Origin: Saprospiraceae bacterium
Lineage (GTDB): Bacteria > Bacteroidota > Bacteroidia > Chitinophagales > Saprospiraceae
DNA: 44,275 nt
Assembly: GCA_020629965.1 (NCBI GenBank)
Contig: JAHDCG010000030.1
Coordinates: 9,852 to 54,126 of the forward strand
Reading direction: 5' to 3'
In this document: in pieces, positions 32,301 through 40,995 of the stretch
Numbering within the stretch: position 1 is the stretch's first letter
How the letters are laid out: each line of letters begins with the position of its first letter
The notes under the pieces: generated by a model
Databases searched by the model: none
What the model saw: only the letters and a program-made list of their open reading frames with translations
Told to the model about the DNA's origin: nothing
Position numbers and translations under genes: made by a program

Positions 32301-32614
32301 ACGACATCGCAATCGACCCGCAGACATACTACCAAAACACTTTCCGTTTTGCTGCACCGAACGTATTCGATGCATCCTTCCTGAAATTGCGCGAAGTACG
32401 TTTGGGTTACACTTTGCCGAACACTATCTTCGGCGGTAGTACTTTCCGCGATATGCGTATCAGCTTATTCGGTCGTAATTTGGCTGTCTTGTCTTCTGAC
32501 TTGCCTTACCTCGATCCGCAACAAGTCAATGGTGCAGGTAACGAGCAAGGTCTCGAAAACGCACAGGTTCCTTCAACCCGTTCGTTCGGTATTAACTTGA
32601 CCTTCAGACTGTAA
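29375..32614 (+). CDS. SusC/RagA-family TonB-dependent outer-membrane transporter
   Basis: Outer-membrane importer of 1079 residues. Signal peptide (residues 1-20, ending FALA-Q), carboxypeptidase-regulatory-like beta domain (about 22-95, VTGTITDTDGEPLIGASVLVKG), TonB box region (DEVVVTALG, about 99-107), plug domain (about 115-260 with VNALQGKVAGIQI and PLFVVDGVPIDN), then a 22-strand beta barrel ending in aromatic-rich RSFGINLTFRL. It works with the SusD-like lipoprotein 102 bases downstream. The substrate cannot be read from the sequence: no glycoside hydrolase lies next to it, and the nearest candidate enzyme is the esterase at 37573-38982. Confidence 0.96.
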   Translation: MKKLLLSLSMVLFVVGFALAQKTVTGTITDTDGEPLIGASVLVKGTSSGTVTDIDGGFSLRVPETAEMLSVSYTGFANQDVLIDGRSAIDVVMEEGVALDEVVVTALGISREEKSLGYAMSEVGGEEIADSRETNVVNALQGKVAGIQIQGSPSTLGGSSRITIRGSSSFLGQNQPLFVVDGVPIDNSNFATNGQQRGFGGSNAYDYGNTAQDIDPNNIKSMSVLKGAAATALYGARGANGVILITTKDGSGQKGFGVEVNSSVGWDQVTNLIPHQQIYGGGDIQPTESGFNEVVIDGQTQLYPTYAKDGSWGPKFEGQLVRHWDSWDPQRPNFGELRPWVAPENGYEEFFETGMTFQNSVAVSGADEKGSFRLGYTNLNQSGTFPNAELDRNTVTFNSGYQLHPRLKVGISGNYVRNEAANRNVTGYNNGNPMQAFTQWWQTNLDLDRLRDASTYVDGTQYTWNPVGVVKDQATNEFVGFNPNPNFFDNPYWVRNNYLQEDVRDRIFGNFNASFELAEGLTLTGRLGNDFYAFSAVTGIPSASVSQGQYTETERRFNESNLEGRLNYNKDFGDISLSASLGGNRMRQFTRRTYLSTVGGVELPGFDNLSNSAGPIDFETEEFNKQINSAFGFASIGFRNFLYLDISGRNDWSSTLNADDNSYFYPAASLSAVISDIPGLGNLGPLSFAKVRLSYAQAGNDADPYLTTNVFDPQVPGIRGNTRYNVPNTLPNQLLANELTKEIEAGLNVRFLNNRIGLDVAYYKRNTTEQIFNVPVSAATGFTARALNAGEMENSGVELSLNVTPVSTRDFTWDLYFNATSINNKVVSLDEGVESIARGGTWAADLRVAEDVGYMALFGQDFVRENYEEDADGNIIRNEGQPTVNENGEWVQTADRVFLGSAVADYIGGFGTNFTYKGINLGVLFDFQEGGIVHSTSLQWAKYSGMHPETISFNGVEDIRETGLILPGVKADGTPNDIAIDPQTYYQNTFRFAAPNVFDASFLKLREVRLGYTLPNTIFGGSTFRDMRISLFGRNLAVLSSDLPYLDPQQVNGAGNEQGLENAQVPSTRSFGINLTFRL

Positions 32615-32716
32615 TCTCAACCTTTGCAAATACAGCGACTAATCTTTTTTCCGTCGGTGCGGGTTACTATTCGTACCGTCGGTTAAAAAATTTTTCACTT
32701 TAAAATATTTTTTAGT

Positions 32717-34162
32717 ATGAAAATTAACATGAAATTAAAACTTTTTTTACCGGTCGTCTTGGCACTTTTTGTGTTCCAAAGTTGTGAAGACATCACGGAA
32801 CTGAACGTAAACCCGAATGCTCCGACCGCAGTACCACCGGCGTTCTTGGTTTCCGAAGCACAGTACCAAATTAACGACCGTCTTGCGGGTCGTAATTTGA
32901 ATGCCGAATGGGGCATGCTCATGGTACAACACTGGGCGCAAAACGAATACGCGGAAGAGTCGCGTTACGTCGTGGATGTTACCAGCTTTGATGCAGCGTG
33001 GATTGATTTGTACGCAAACGCATTGAGTGAATTAGACGAAGCAAAAAAACAAGTTACCGCTAACGAAGGTCTGTTACCTGCAATTAGAAATAACCAAATT
33101 GCACTTATCGACATTTTGATGGCGTACACTTACCACAACTTGACGGATGCTTACGGTGCTATTCCTTTATCACAGGCATTAAGTCCGCTTGAAAACCCGC
33201 TGCCGGATTACGATACACAGCCTGAAGTTTATGCTTCTATCGTATCGATGTTGCAGGGTGCAATCAGCTCTATGGATGCGGGCGCAGCGATTTTTGATAC
33301 GGGTGACAATGTATATAACAACAATGCAGCGATGTGGAAAAGCTTTGCCAACAGTTTGCTCTTCCGTGTTGCGATGCGTATGGCGGACGTAGATGAGTCC
33401 GGTGCACGTACCATCATTTCAGGCTTGAACGTGTCGGATATGATTGTCGAAAATTCACAAAATGCTGTGTACGAGTTCGAGGCTAATGATTTGGTTGCCA
33501 ACCCTTTATACATTGATGTAGTGGTTGACACACGTGATGATTTCTCGGTAACGGAGGAGTTAATTACAGAATTGCAAGACCGCAACGACCCGCGTATCTC
33601 TGCTTACGTAGCATTGAACCCGGACGGTGTGTATCAAGGTCAGCCTTTTGGTTTGATTGATGCCGAAGCATTCGCATTGAAGCCGTTTACTTCTCGCCCG
33701 GCTCCTGATTTACGCGCAGCTACGGCTCCGACCGTAATGATGGACGCTGCCGAAGTTCACTTCTTGGTTGCCGAGGCAATCGAGCGCGGCTTTATGGACG
33801 GCGACGCAGCAGAATTCTACGCTTCCGGTATCGCACGCAGTATGGAATACTGGGGCTTTGACCAAGCAGCCGCTGTTACTTATGTAGAAGATAACCCATA
33901 CGATGGCTACGAAGGCGGTTGGAGACAAGCGTTGGGTATTCAGAAATGGCTGGCATTCTACATGAACGGTTTACAGGCATGGGCCGAGTGGAGACGTTTG
34001 GACTACCCGCAACTGGAAGTACCGGAAGCAGGTGTAACCGGTTCTATTCCCGTACGTTTGCCTTACCCGCTGACAGAGACGACAACCAACGGTTCTTCTT
34101 TGGACGCGGTAACAAGCAACCCGAATGACATTACTACCAAATTGTGGTGGGATGTAAACTAA
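32717..34162 (+). CDS. SusD-like outer-membrane lipoprotein
   Basis: Surface substrate-binding partner of the SusC barrel, 481 residues. The lipoprotein signal ends FQSC with Cys23 as the lipidated residue. The body carries the SusD helical-repeat pattern: LNVNPNAPTAVPPAFLVSEAQY near the N-terminus and LPAIRNNQIALIDILMAYTYHNLTDAYGAIP in the middle. Near the C-terminus come GWRQALGIQKWLAFYMNGLQAWAEWRRLDYP and PVRLPYPLTE. This fits the SusD-like_2 branch. It starts at ATG 32717, with a second in-frame ATG at 32729. A strong terminator follows, so susCD form one unit. Confidence 0.93.
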   Translation: MKINMKLKLFLPVVLALFVFQSCEDITELNVNPNAPTAVPPAFLVSEAQYQINDRLAGRNLNAEWGMLMVQHWAQNEYAEESRYVVDVTSFDAAWIDLYANALSELDEAKKQVTANEGLLPAIRNNQIALIDILMAYTYHNLTDAYGAIPLSQALSPLENPLPDYDTQPEVYASIVSMLQGAISSMDAGAAIFDTGDNVYNNNAAMWKSFANSLLFRVAMRMADVDESGARTIISGLNVSDMIVENSQNAVYEFEANDLVANPLYIDVVVDTRDDFSVTEELITELQDRNDPRISAYVALNPDGVYQGQPFGLIDAEAFALKPFTSRPAPDLRAATAPTVMMDAAEVHFLVAEAIERGFMDGDAAEFYASGIARSMEYWGFDQAAAVTYVEDNPYDGYEGGWRQALGIQKWLAFYMNGLQAWAEWRRLDYPQLEVPEAGVTGSIPVRLPYPLTETTTNGSSLDAVTSNPNDITTKLWWDVN

Positions 34163-34180
34163 GCTTGGCTTGGTAAATAC

Positions 34181-34226
34181 AGAAAAGGGCGACTTTGCAG
34201 GAGGCAAAGTTGCCCTTTTCTTTTTA
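34181..34226 (+). terminator. Terminator after susD-like gene
   Basis: AGAAAAGGGCGACTTTGC pairs almost perfectly with GGCAAAGTTGCCCTTTTCT across a short loop, followed by five T. Confidence 0.85.
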
Positions 34227-34354
34227 CGGTATTCGCTTGTTCATTTTGTCCGAAAAGCGACAACCTAAAAGGTTAGAGAAAACTAACTTTAGCTCTGAGG
34301 TATTTGGTTTATTATACTCTTTGTGTTTCTTCGCTCACTTTAAAAGTCAAATCA

Positions 34355-35494
34355 ATGAAAATCCGCACCTTACTTTTTTCCTTGCTGTTATTTGCTGCCG
34401 TCGGTTGTCAAAAAGAAGACAACAGTCCTCCCCCGCCGCCGGTCGATAACTCGGGTACGGGTACTACCGAACTGAAGCAGGAAAATTTTCAGGACACGCC
34501 GCTCGTTATTGTCGGTAATCAAAGTCGTAATTACTTACGGGTTTTTGACCGCCGCCTCGCGGACGGTACGGTTGCTGACTTTACGCCTGTGCAACGTGAT
34601 TTGCCCGTCATCATGCTTGATACGGAAGGAAACGAGTGGGACATTTGGGGAAAAGCGACGGCAGGACCGCGCTTCGGAGAGCAACTGAACAGCCCGGATA
34701 ATTACATCGGTTTTTGGTTTGCCTGGGCGACTATGTATCCCGGTACGGAAATCGCTGAGGGAGAAGCCTTTACGGGTAGTTATGAGCCTTCGCCACCGAC
34801 CGAAGATTGGAGTATTCCAACCGAAAATGTCTATTCTATTCTCGCTGCCGATGCTATTCCGTCGGTAGATGAACCGCAGTTTACCGAGTATGACCAACGC
34901 TCGGAAATCGAAGCGGGCACTTATTTTCTCGAAGACGATGCACTTATCGTAGCAGTACGATACAACGACGTCACCCGTGTCTATCCACACTCCATTCTCA
35001 ACTGGCACGAAATCGTTAATGACAATATCGATGACTTTTATTTTTCCGTTTCCTTTTGCCCGATAACAGGTACGGGAGTCGCCTGGGAGCGCACCGTTAA
35101 CGGAGAACCGACGACCTTCGGCGTGTCCGGCCTGCTGCACAACGGTAACGTCATACCCTACGATCGACAGACGGAAACGTACTGGTCGCAAATGAAACGC
35201 AGCGGGCTGCGCGGCTCTCTCATCGAAAATGAGATGCAAAAAGTCGAGGTATTGGAAACTACTTGGGGAACACTTAAATTTGTTGATAAAACCCCCGAAG
35301 TAATGACCACCGAAACAGGATTTTCCAAAGACTATACACTCAATCCTTACGAAAATTATATTTACGATAACAGCTACCTCTCCTACCCCGTTTCATTTGA
35401 AGACGAGCGTCTGCCCCTCAAAGAGAGAGTGCTCGGCATACAAATCAATGACAGGGCGCGGGTATATCGATTTACCGATTTTACGGGAAATTAG
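34355..35494 (+). CDS. DUF3179-domain lipoprotein with swapped halves
   Basis: A 379-residue predicted lipoprotein from the ATG at 34355 (lipobox AAVGC, Cys18). Residues about 40-145 contain the part that in DUF3179 proteins normally ends the domain: IVGNQSRNYLRVFDRRLADG, LPVIMLDTEGNEWDIWGKA and GFWFAWATMYPGTEI. Residues about 175-375 contain the part that normally begins it: ILAADAIPSVDEPQF, RVYPHSILNWHEIVND, SFCPITGTGVAW and FGVSGLLHNGNVIPYDRQTETYWSQ. The protein ends (VYRFTDFTGN) about where the other half usually starts. The function of DUF3179 is unknown. It lies between the susCD terminator and an outer-membrane protein, 91 bases from the latter. Confidence 0.85.
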   Translation: MKIRTLLFSLLLFAAVGCQKEDNSPPPPPVDNSGTGTTELKQENFQDTPLVIVGNQSRNYLRVFDRRLADGTVADFTPVQRDLPVIMLDTEGNEWDIWGKATAGPRFGEQLNSPDNYIGFWFAWATMYPGTEIAEGEAFTGSYEPSPPTEDWSIPTENVYSILAADAIPSVDEPQFTEYDQRSEIEAGTYFLEDDALIVAVRYNDVTRVYPHSILNWHEIVNDNIDDFYFSVSFCPITGTGVAWERTVNGEPTTFGVSGLLHNGNVIPYDRQTETYWSQMKRSGLRGSLIENEMQKVEVLETTWGTLKFVDKTPEVMTTETGFSKDYTLNPYENYIYDNSYLSYPVSFEDERLPLKERVLGIQINDRARVYRFTDFTGN

Positions 35495-35585
35495 TTCGTT
35501 TGTGATTTACCGTTGACCCGCGGTGTTTGCTCGGGCACTCATTTTTATTTGATTTTACTGTTTTTTTTTGTTTCAAAGTGTTTAG

Positions 35586-36569
35586 ATGTATCGAAATTCA
35601 GCCTGCTTCTCTTTCGTAGTTCTTTTCATTTTTTCCTGCTGCCAAATTCAGGCGCAGGGTTGCTGTGCGGGCGGGGCACCGTTGGCGGGTAATACGGATT
35701 TGTCGATTCTACCGGGTCGCACTTTTACTTTTCGATTGAGTTATGACCGGAATAAAATCAATGATTTGGTAGCGGGGAGCGAGGAATTAACAGACAACAG
35801 TCGGAGCCGAGTCAGCAGTTCGGTATTGCTGCGAGCGGGTTATGCTTTTAACGATAAAATTGCGGTGACGACCCTATTAAGTTACAACGCGCAAACGGAA
35901 AGGGCGGTCGGTTTTACGGAAGCAAATGAGTTGAGTGCCCGCGGTCTCGGTGATGCCGTGGTTTTGTTGCAATATAACCTTTTCAATAACGGCAGAAAGG
36001 GTCTGTCGGTAGCAGCAGGAGTAAAAATGCCGACAGGAGCGGTCGATCGGCGTGACGAGCAGAACGATTTGTTACTGCGGGCTGATTTGCAGCCGGGTAC
36101 ACGGGCTTTTGATTATTTGCTGAATACACGTTGGGTGACGACTGATATTGCGAATTCAAAATTCAATTTTGAAGCGGGTGCCGTAACGCGCATAGCGACT
36201 GCGACAGAGCGTTTTGAGAGTCAACAGAAGTATAAATTCGGGAACGAAGCACAGGTATTTGCGAGTTTAAGTCGTAATTTCTATTTAAAAAAATTCTTAC
36301 TGATACCACAGGCAGGTCTGCGTTGTCGCTACTCTGCACGCGACCAAATTAACGGCAACAAATCGAGCGACACCGGCGGTTACCGCACATTTTTATCAAG
36401 CGGCGCATTGGTTACTTCGACAGGCGGACTCTCGATAGCCGTACAATATAATTTGCCGTTATACCGCTATTTAAACGGGCTGCAGTTAGCAACCACATAC
36501 AGCTATGCAATGGGTGTTGAATATACCGTTACTCGGCAGACACAAATCGATTTCGTTCCTGTTTTTTAA
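35586..36569 (+). CDS. Predicted outer-membrane beta-barrel protein
   Basis: A 327-residue exported protein. Signal peptide of about 23 residues ending QIQAQ, then a GCCAGGAPLAGNTDL motif that I have seen at the N-terminus of uncharacterised Bacteroidota outer-membrane proteins. The rest consists of alternating amphipathic strands (for example VSSSVLLRAGYAFNDKIAVTTLLSYNAQ) ending in aromatic VEYTVTRQTQIDFVPVF, as expected for a transporter-like barrel. The Cys-Cys pair could bind metal, which is inference. It is probably co-transcribed with the DUF3179 gene. Confidence 0.75.
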   Translation: MYRNSACFSFVVLFIFSCCQIQAQGCCAGGAPLAGNTDLSILPGRTFTFRLSYDRNKINDLVAGSEELTDNSRSRVSSSVLLRAGYAFNDKIAVTTLLSYNAQTERAVGFTEANELSARGLGDAVVLLQYNLFNNGRKGLSVAAGVKMPTGAVDRRDEQNDLLLRADLQPGTRAFDYLLNTRWVTTDIANSKFNFEAGAVTRIATATERFESQQKYKFGNEAQVFASLSRNFYLKKFLLIPQAGLRCRYSARDQINGNKSSDTGGYRTFLSSGALVTSTGGLSIAVQYNLPLYRYLNGLQLATTYSYAMGVEYTVTRQTQIDFVPVF

Positions 36570-36627
36570 ACAGATACACCAACATTCGTGCGGCAAATTT
36601 GTTTTTCAGAAAAAGTTGACAAAATAC

Positions 36628-37212
36628 ATGCACGACATAGAACCACACTTCCGCTGGCGCGACAAATACGAATCTGCCAAAGACCACAAGTCTCCGTTTG
36701 CGGGTCGCCGATACAGCGAATTTCAGTATTCACAAAAAATATATAATTACTACATTCATCCGCAGTGGGACGGCTTCGGGTCGCCGACGCTGTACATGAA
36801 AATTATTTACGTCGATTACGAACGCGGTTTTGCCGTGTTCGAGTTTATCGGTGAATGGAATGACGCAGTCACCAACGATATTATGTTTCTGAAACGCGAC
36901 GTGGTGGACGAAATGACGCGGCACGGCATTTACAAATATATTTTGCTCTGCGATAATGTCCTGAATTTTCACGGTGAAGACGATGACTATTACGGCGAGT
37001 GGTGGGATGACGTGAAGGACGACGGCGGCTGGATTGTGATGCTCAACCTTTTAGACCACGTAGAAGATGAAATAAAAGACACGCGTCTGCAACAATACAT
37101 CAACTTCGGCGGCATTTTTAACGGCGTAAATTGGCAGGCGCTGAAACCGAAGCTGCTTTTTGAATTGACGGAGAAGTTGCTGGATGAGGGAGTGAGGTAT
37201 TTGGGAGACTAA
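36628..37212 (+). CDS. Conserved hypothetical protein
   Basis: A 194-residue soluble protein rich in Asp, Tyr and Trp (WRDKYESAKDHKSPFAGRRYSEF near the start, YYGEWWDDVKDDGGW near residue 115). The ATG at 36628 is chosen because upstream sequence in frame overlaps the preceding gene and has no coding character. It has no signal peptide. The long acidic stretch HGEDDDYYGEWWDD may bind metal or a basic partner. It lies 58 bases after the barrel protein but lacks an export signal, so a shared function is not implied. The stop codon is followed immediately by a heptamer array. Confidence 0.7.
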   Translation: MHDIEPHFRWRDKYESAKDHKSPFAGRRYSEFQYSQKIYNYYIHPQWDGFGSPTLYMKIIYVDYERGFAVFEFIGEWNDAVTNDIMFLKRDVVDEMTRHGIYKYILLCDNVLNFHGEDDDYYGEWWDDVKDDGGWIVMLNLLDHVEDEIKDTRLQQYINFGGIFNGVNWQALKPKLLFELTEKLLDEGVRYLGD

Positions 37213-37574
37213 CGATTTACGATGTACGATTTACGATTTACGATTGCTTGAGGGGAGAGAATTTCTTGGGGTTCGATTTTTGTTTCTTTGGGTTTCTTGT
37301 CCCTTTTTTCTTTGTCATGTATAACAGGATTAGATATCTTGCTTGCCGCAAGAATAACCGATTAATATTAACCGCTTTTCTCCGTGTTGCCAACAACATA
37401 TAACAATTCAACCCGATTTTTTCGCTCATGCCACAAAACTTCCAAAGCAGGGCAAACGAAACATAGAAAGAACAGCGTAACGGTGTACAAAGAAAAAACG
37501 AATATCAATTCAACCAATAACCCCAAACTAATCACGAAAGCCCCTCGTAAATCGTAATTCGTACATCGTACATC
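37210..37574. repeat. Heptamer inverted-repeat element between convergent genes
   Basis: The left arm (37210-37246) is GATTTAC GATGTAC GATTTAC GATTTAC starting at the stop codon of the hypothetical gene. The right arm (37546-37574) is the inverted match ending within the stop codon of the esterase gene. The 300 bases between hold no credible gene. The element therefore occupies exactly the space between two stop codons. Confidence 0.7.
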
Positions 37575-38982
37575 ATTTCCCTCCGATAACAATTCTATCC
37601 GCAAAAACCGTTTTCCCCTTTACCGCAATTTTCACAAAGTAAACGCCCGTTTGCAGTGGGTTGACGTTGATTTGATTTTGTAGCTTTGTTTGAAAAACGC
37701 GCTTGCCGTCGAGTGCGAAAATACTGATTTCTCCTTCCGCAAATTTATCCGCATTTTCTATAAAAATTTCGCCCGCCGTCGGGTTGGGGTACAAGCGTAA
37801 ACGCGGCAGTGCCGTTTCTTCGGCTGCCGTCAGGTCTAAATCGGCGAACAACCATTGGTACGCGCCGCCGAACTCTCTGCGCCAGTACCACTCGCTGTGC
37901 TGCCCGTCCGCGTCGATGTCGAGGAGCAGTTCGTCTTCCGAAAAACCGTTGGCGAGCATGAGGTTGTACATGCCGTTGGTGTTGTCAATCATGGTGCTGC
38001 CCTCCCCCGCCCCGGCGAGGTAATAGACGCGCATTTCGGATTGGTCGCCGACATCGCCGACCTGCAAAAAACTTTCGTTTGCAAACCAAAAAGAGCAGGA
38101 AAATGCGCCGATTTTGCCGAATACATCCTGATAACCTACACCCGCATAGTGCGAAATCAAACCGCCCATGCTGCTGCCCATGATGCCCGTGTAGTCGCGT
38201 TCGGAGAGGGTGCGGTAGTTAGCATCGACGTAGGGTTTGAGGTCGTTGACGATAAATTCGACGTATTCATCTCCTTCGCCGCCGGCTTGGTATTGCTCGT
38301 TGTACCACGGCGAGTACTCATCCAAACGACTCGCGCCGCCGTTTTCGATACCGATGACAATGCAGCCGTAATCGCCCGCCGCGTGCAGGTCGTTCAGTGT
38401 TTCATCGACTTCCCATTCGCCCGAAAAACTCGTGGCGGCATCGAAGAGGTTTTGCGCGTCCTGCATATAAAGGACGGGGTAATTTTTGTCGGTCGTTTCG
38501 TAGTCCGGCGGCAAATAAATCCAAATGCGGCGGCTGCGCATCAGTTGCGGCATATAAAAATCGTTGTCCAAAACATGGACGTTATCCGCAGCGGTGCTGT
38601 TTGTGCCGCCCGTGCCGCCGTCCAGGTCTTCCCAACCGGCAACGGTAAAATCCGCGCTGACCGTACCGCCCGCATACTCGAAGCTGCGGTCGGGAATGAA
38701 GCCGCCGCCCTCGGTGCCTTCTACGGTCGGCCAACCGCCTCGGGTAAATTTGAAGTTGAGCGTGCCCGGTTCGGGGCTGAAGGTAATGCTGCGGGTGCCG
38801 TCGCCGTGGTCGGTAAGAATATAAGCGGGGTCGGCGGGGTCCCAACCGTTGAAATTGCCGACGAGGTAAATATCATCGGACTGCGGCGTAGAAGCGGGCA
38901 GGGCGGATACGGTAAAAGTGACTTGCGCGCACAAAGTAAGGCACGACAAAATTGCCGAGAAGAAAGTGAAGATTTTTTTCAT
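37573..38982 (-). CDS. Secreted esterase with starch-binding-like domain and T9SS tail
   Basis: A 469-residue exported enzyme. Signal peptide (1-19, LTLCAQ), then a CBM20/CBM48-like beta domain (about 35-115, YLVGNFNGWDPADPAYILTD). The alpha/beta-hydrolase of the esterase D / enterochelin-esterase type (PF00756-like, about 140-380) carries the nucleophile elbow GSSMGG with Ser271 and a likely catalytic His362 in GQHSEWYW. The C-terminus (about 393-469, LRLYPNPTAGEIFIENAD...QTGVYFVKIA) is a type A T9SS sorting domain, so the protein is exported through the gliding/type IX machinery and anchored at the surface. Substrates may be ester-linked sugars or siderophores; this is not resolved. It is convergent with the preceding gene. 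Confidence 0.88.
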   Translation of the reverse strand: MKKIFTFFSAILSCLTLCAQVTFTVSALPASTPQSDDIYLVGNFNGWDPADPAYILTDHGDGTRSITFSPEPGTLNFKFTRGGWPTVEGTEGGGFIPDRSFEYAGGTVSADFTVAGWEDLDGGTGGTNSTAADNVHVLDNDFYMPQLMRSRRIWIYLPPDYETTDKNYPVLYMQDAQNLFDAATSFSGEWEVDETLNDLHAAGDYGCIVIGIENGGASRLDEYSPWYNEQYQAGGEGDEYVEFIVNDLKPYVDANYRTLSERDYTGIMGSSMGGLISHYAGVGYQDVFGKIGAFSCSFWFANESFLQVGDVGDQSEMRVYYLAGAGEGSTMIDNTNGMYNLMLANGFSEDELLLDIDADGQHSEWYWRREFGGAYQWLFADLDLTAAEETALPRLRLYPNPTAGEIFIENADKFAEGEISIFALDGKRVFQTKLQNQINVNPLQTGVYFVKIAVKGKTVFADRIVIGGK

Positions 38983-39194
38983 ACAGTAAGGAAGTTGAAT
39001 TGCGGGTAAAGATGCCCGGTTTTTGCCGTTTTCGGAAATATCAAACCCATTTTAACGAAATATTCGATTATTTCGGAATAATGCAACCTTTGAGTCAACC
39101 TCCCGCAAACTATCGGGTTTAAGCATTTAGACTAATTCTGTTTCTGTATCTCTACCCCTGTTTTTACATTCGACTGCCTAACCTGAGACCTCTT

Positions 39195-40670
39195 ATGAAA
39201 GATGAATACCGGAAAAATCACTCTGTAATGCGTGCCGCGAATACTTTTGATTTCGTATGCGAGAATTTTCTCGACGGAATGTGGTATAAGAGTGCCGATA
39301 ATCCTGCGGAAGAAGAGTTCAGCGATAATTTTTGGCGGCTTTTGGGTTATAATCCGGAAGCGCAAAATACGCTGTCTTGGCGGCAGGTTGTTCATCCGGA
39401 AGATTCGGAAAAGGTTGTCGAAAACGATAAACGGCATCTGCATTCGACAAAACCGCTCGTTGTTTTTGAAATGAATGTGCGCTATATCGACAGTCACGGC
39501 ACCGTCTTGTGGATGAAGCGACGCGGAAAAGCCATCGAAAAAAACGGGGAAATTATCGGCATGTCCGGTACCTTTACCAACATCACAAAGGAAAAAGACC
39601 GGGAAGAAATATTGATGAAAACCACGCGCTTTGCGCGCGTCGGGGCCTGGCAATATTACCCGGAGTCGGAAGACTTGCACTGGGATGCCGTCACGCACGA
39701 AATACACGAGGTCGCCCATGATTTTGTACCCAGTGTCAGTACGGGTGTCAATTTTTACAAAGAGGGCGAAAGCCGCGACACCATTTTAGCGGCACTCGAA
39801 AAAGCATTGACAATCGGCGAACCCTTTGACGTCGAGCTGCAACTCATCACCGCAAAAGGTAACGAACTGTGGGTGCGTGCCATCGGTAAATTAGAGAAAA
39901 AACCCGGCAAACCCACCGTCCTTTTCGGCATTTTTTACGACATCGACCGTATGGTCAAAGCCGAAGAAGACAATCACAAACTCTCCGTACTCAAAGGAAA
40001 AAGCAAAGCCCTCGAACAGTTTGCCTACATTGCTTCCCACGACCTGCGCGAGCCGTTGCGCACGATTATGAGTTTTTCGGACTTGCTGCTGAACGAATAC
40101 CTGACGGACAAAGACTCGGAAATACGCGAAATCGGTTCTTACATTAACAAGGCTGCCGAGCACATGGACAGTTTGGTAAAGGGTCTGTTGGATTTTTCTC
40201 TGCTAAACAAACGCAGCAAACCCGACATCGTCGATATGAACGAGATTTTGGAAAAAGTAGAACTCAATCTCGCCAAAAGTATCACCGAGACCCACACGCA
40301 AATCATCTACGACTATTTACCTTCGGTCAAAGGGCATCCCATAGAAATCGTGCGTCTTTTCCAAAATTTAATCGTCAATGCGATTAAATTTAAGAAAGCT
40401 GATACCAATCCCGTCATCGAAGTCGAGGCAAAAAAAATACCGCGCGGCTGGGCTTTCTGCGTCCGCGACAACGGCATCGGTATTGAAGAAAAATACCAAG
40501 AAGCCATTTTCAATCTTTTCAAACGTCTGCACCACAAAGACGCCTACGAAGGCACGGGCATCGGTCTCGCCGTCTGCAAGCGCATCGTAGAAATGCACAA
40601 CGGCAGCATTTCGGTAAACTCGGTGCCGGGTGAGTTTACGGAGTTTCACTTTACATTCCTGACGGAATAG
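39195..40670 (+). CDS. PAS-PAS sensor histidine kinase
   Basis: A 491-residue cytoplasmic kinase without membrane spans. PAS 1 (about 18-135, with SWRQVVHPEDSEKV and GEIIGMSGTFTNIT), PAS 2 (about 145-255, ending LFGIFYDIDRM), coiled linker, HisKA with phospho-acceptor His282 in YIASHDLREPLRTI, and HATPase with N box around Asn395, G1 DNGIGI (425-430), F box IFNLFKRLH and G2 GTGIGL (453-458). All catalytic motifs are intact. The layout resembles phytochrome-like soluble kinases of Bacteroidota. No response regulator gene is adjacent, so its partner is elsewhere. The ATG at 39195 lies about 210 bases from the divergent esterase gene. Confidence 0.94.
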   Translation: MKDEYRKNHSVMRAANTFDFVCENFLDGMWYKSADNPAEEEFSDNFWRLLGYNPEAQNTLSWRQVVHPEDSEKVVENDKRHLHSTKPLVVFEMNVRYIDSHGTVLWMKRRGKAIEKNGEIIGMSGTFTNITKEKDREEILMKTTRFARVGAWQYYPESEDLHWDAVTHEIHEVAHDFVPSVSTGVNFYKEGESRDTILAALEKALTIGEPFDVELQLITAKGNELWVRAIGKLEKKPGKPTVLFGIFYDIDRMVKAEEDNHKLSVLKGKSKALEQFAYIASHDLREPLRTIMSFSDLLLNEYLTDKDSEIREIGSYINKAAEHMDSLVKGLLDFSLLNKRSKPDIVDMNEILEKVELNLAKSITETHTQIIYDYLPSVKGHPIEIVRLFQNLIVNAIKFKKADTNPVIEVEAKKIPRGWAFCVRDNGIGIEEKYQEAIFNLFKRLHHKDAYEGTGIGLAVCKRIVEMHNGSISVNSVPGEFTEFHFTFLTE

Positions 40671-40995
40671 TTGGTGGTTGGTGGTTGGTAGTTGATGGGA
40701 GGCTTGTGGTTCTTTTAGTAGTTGATGGTTGATAGTTGGTGGGTGTTGGCAGGTCTGTGGTTTTCTTTAACCATTAACGGTTGTCTCTAGTCTCCTTCCT
40801 TGCTTTGGGGAACTGTTTCAGTTATCAACATTACCCAAATTTCTTCGTCGATTTTTCATAAATTTGCCGAAATGCTGCCCCTCTTTCCATTTTTTTATTA
40901 AAAACACAAACAATTTGACGGTAAATTAATTCTGCGGTAATACCTGCAAAACGGCACTTCCGTCCACCGTCAACCGTAAAACCGTCCAACGTAAC
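40671..40995. repeat. Heptamer inverted-repeat element between kinase and dipeptidase genes
   Basis: GTTGGTG/GTTGGTA/GTTGATG units begin right after the kinase stop codon (40671-40698, again 40717-40745). The right arm (40960-40995) is the reverse complement of GACGGTT/GACGGTG-type units and ends right at the ATG at 40996. A TAAATTTG -7 box (40859-40866) lies between them and may drive the dipeptidase gene. Confidence 0.65.

Noticed and set aside
37238-37604. Two short minus-strand frames between the hypothetical gene and the esterase
   Set aside because: They lie in a heptamer element and one overlaps the esterase stop; no conserved motif.
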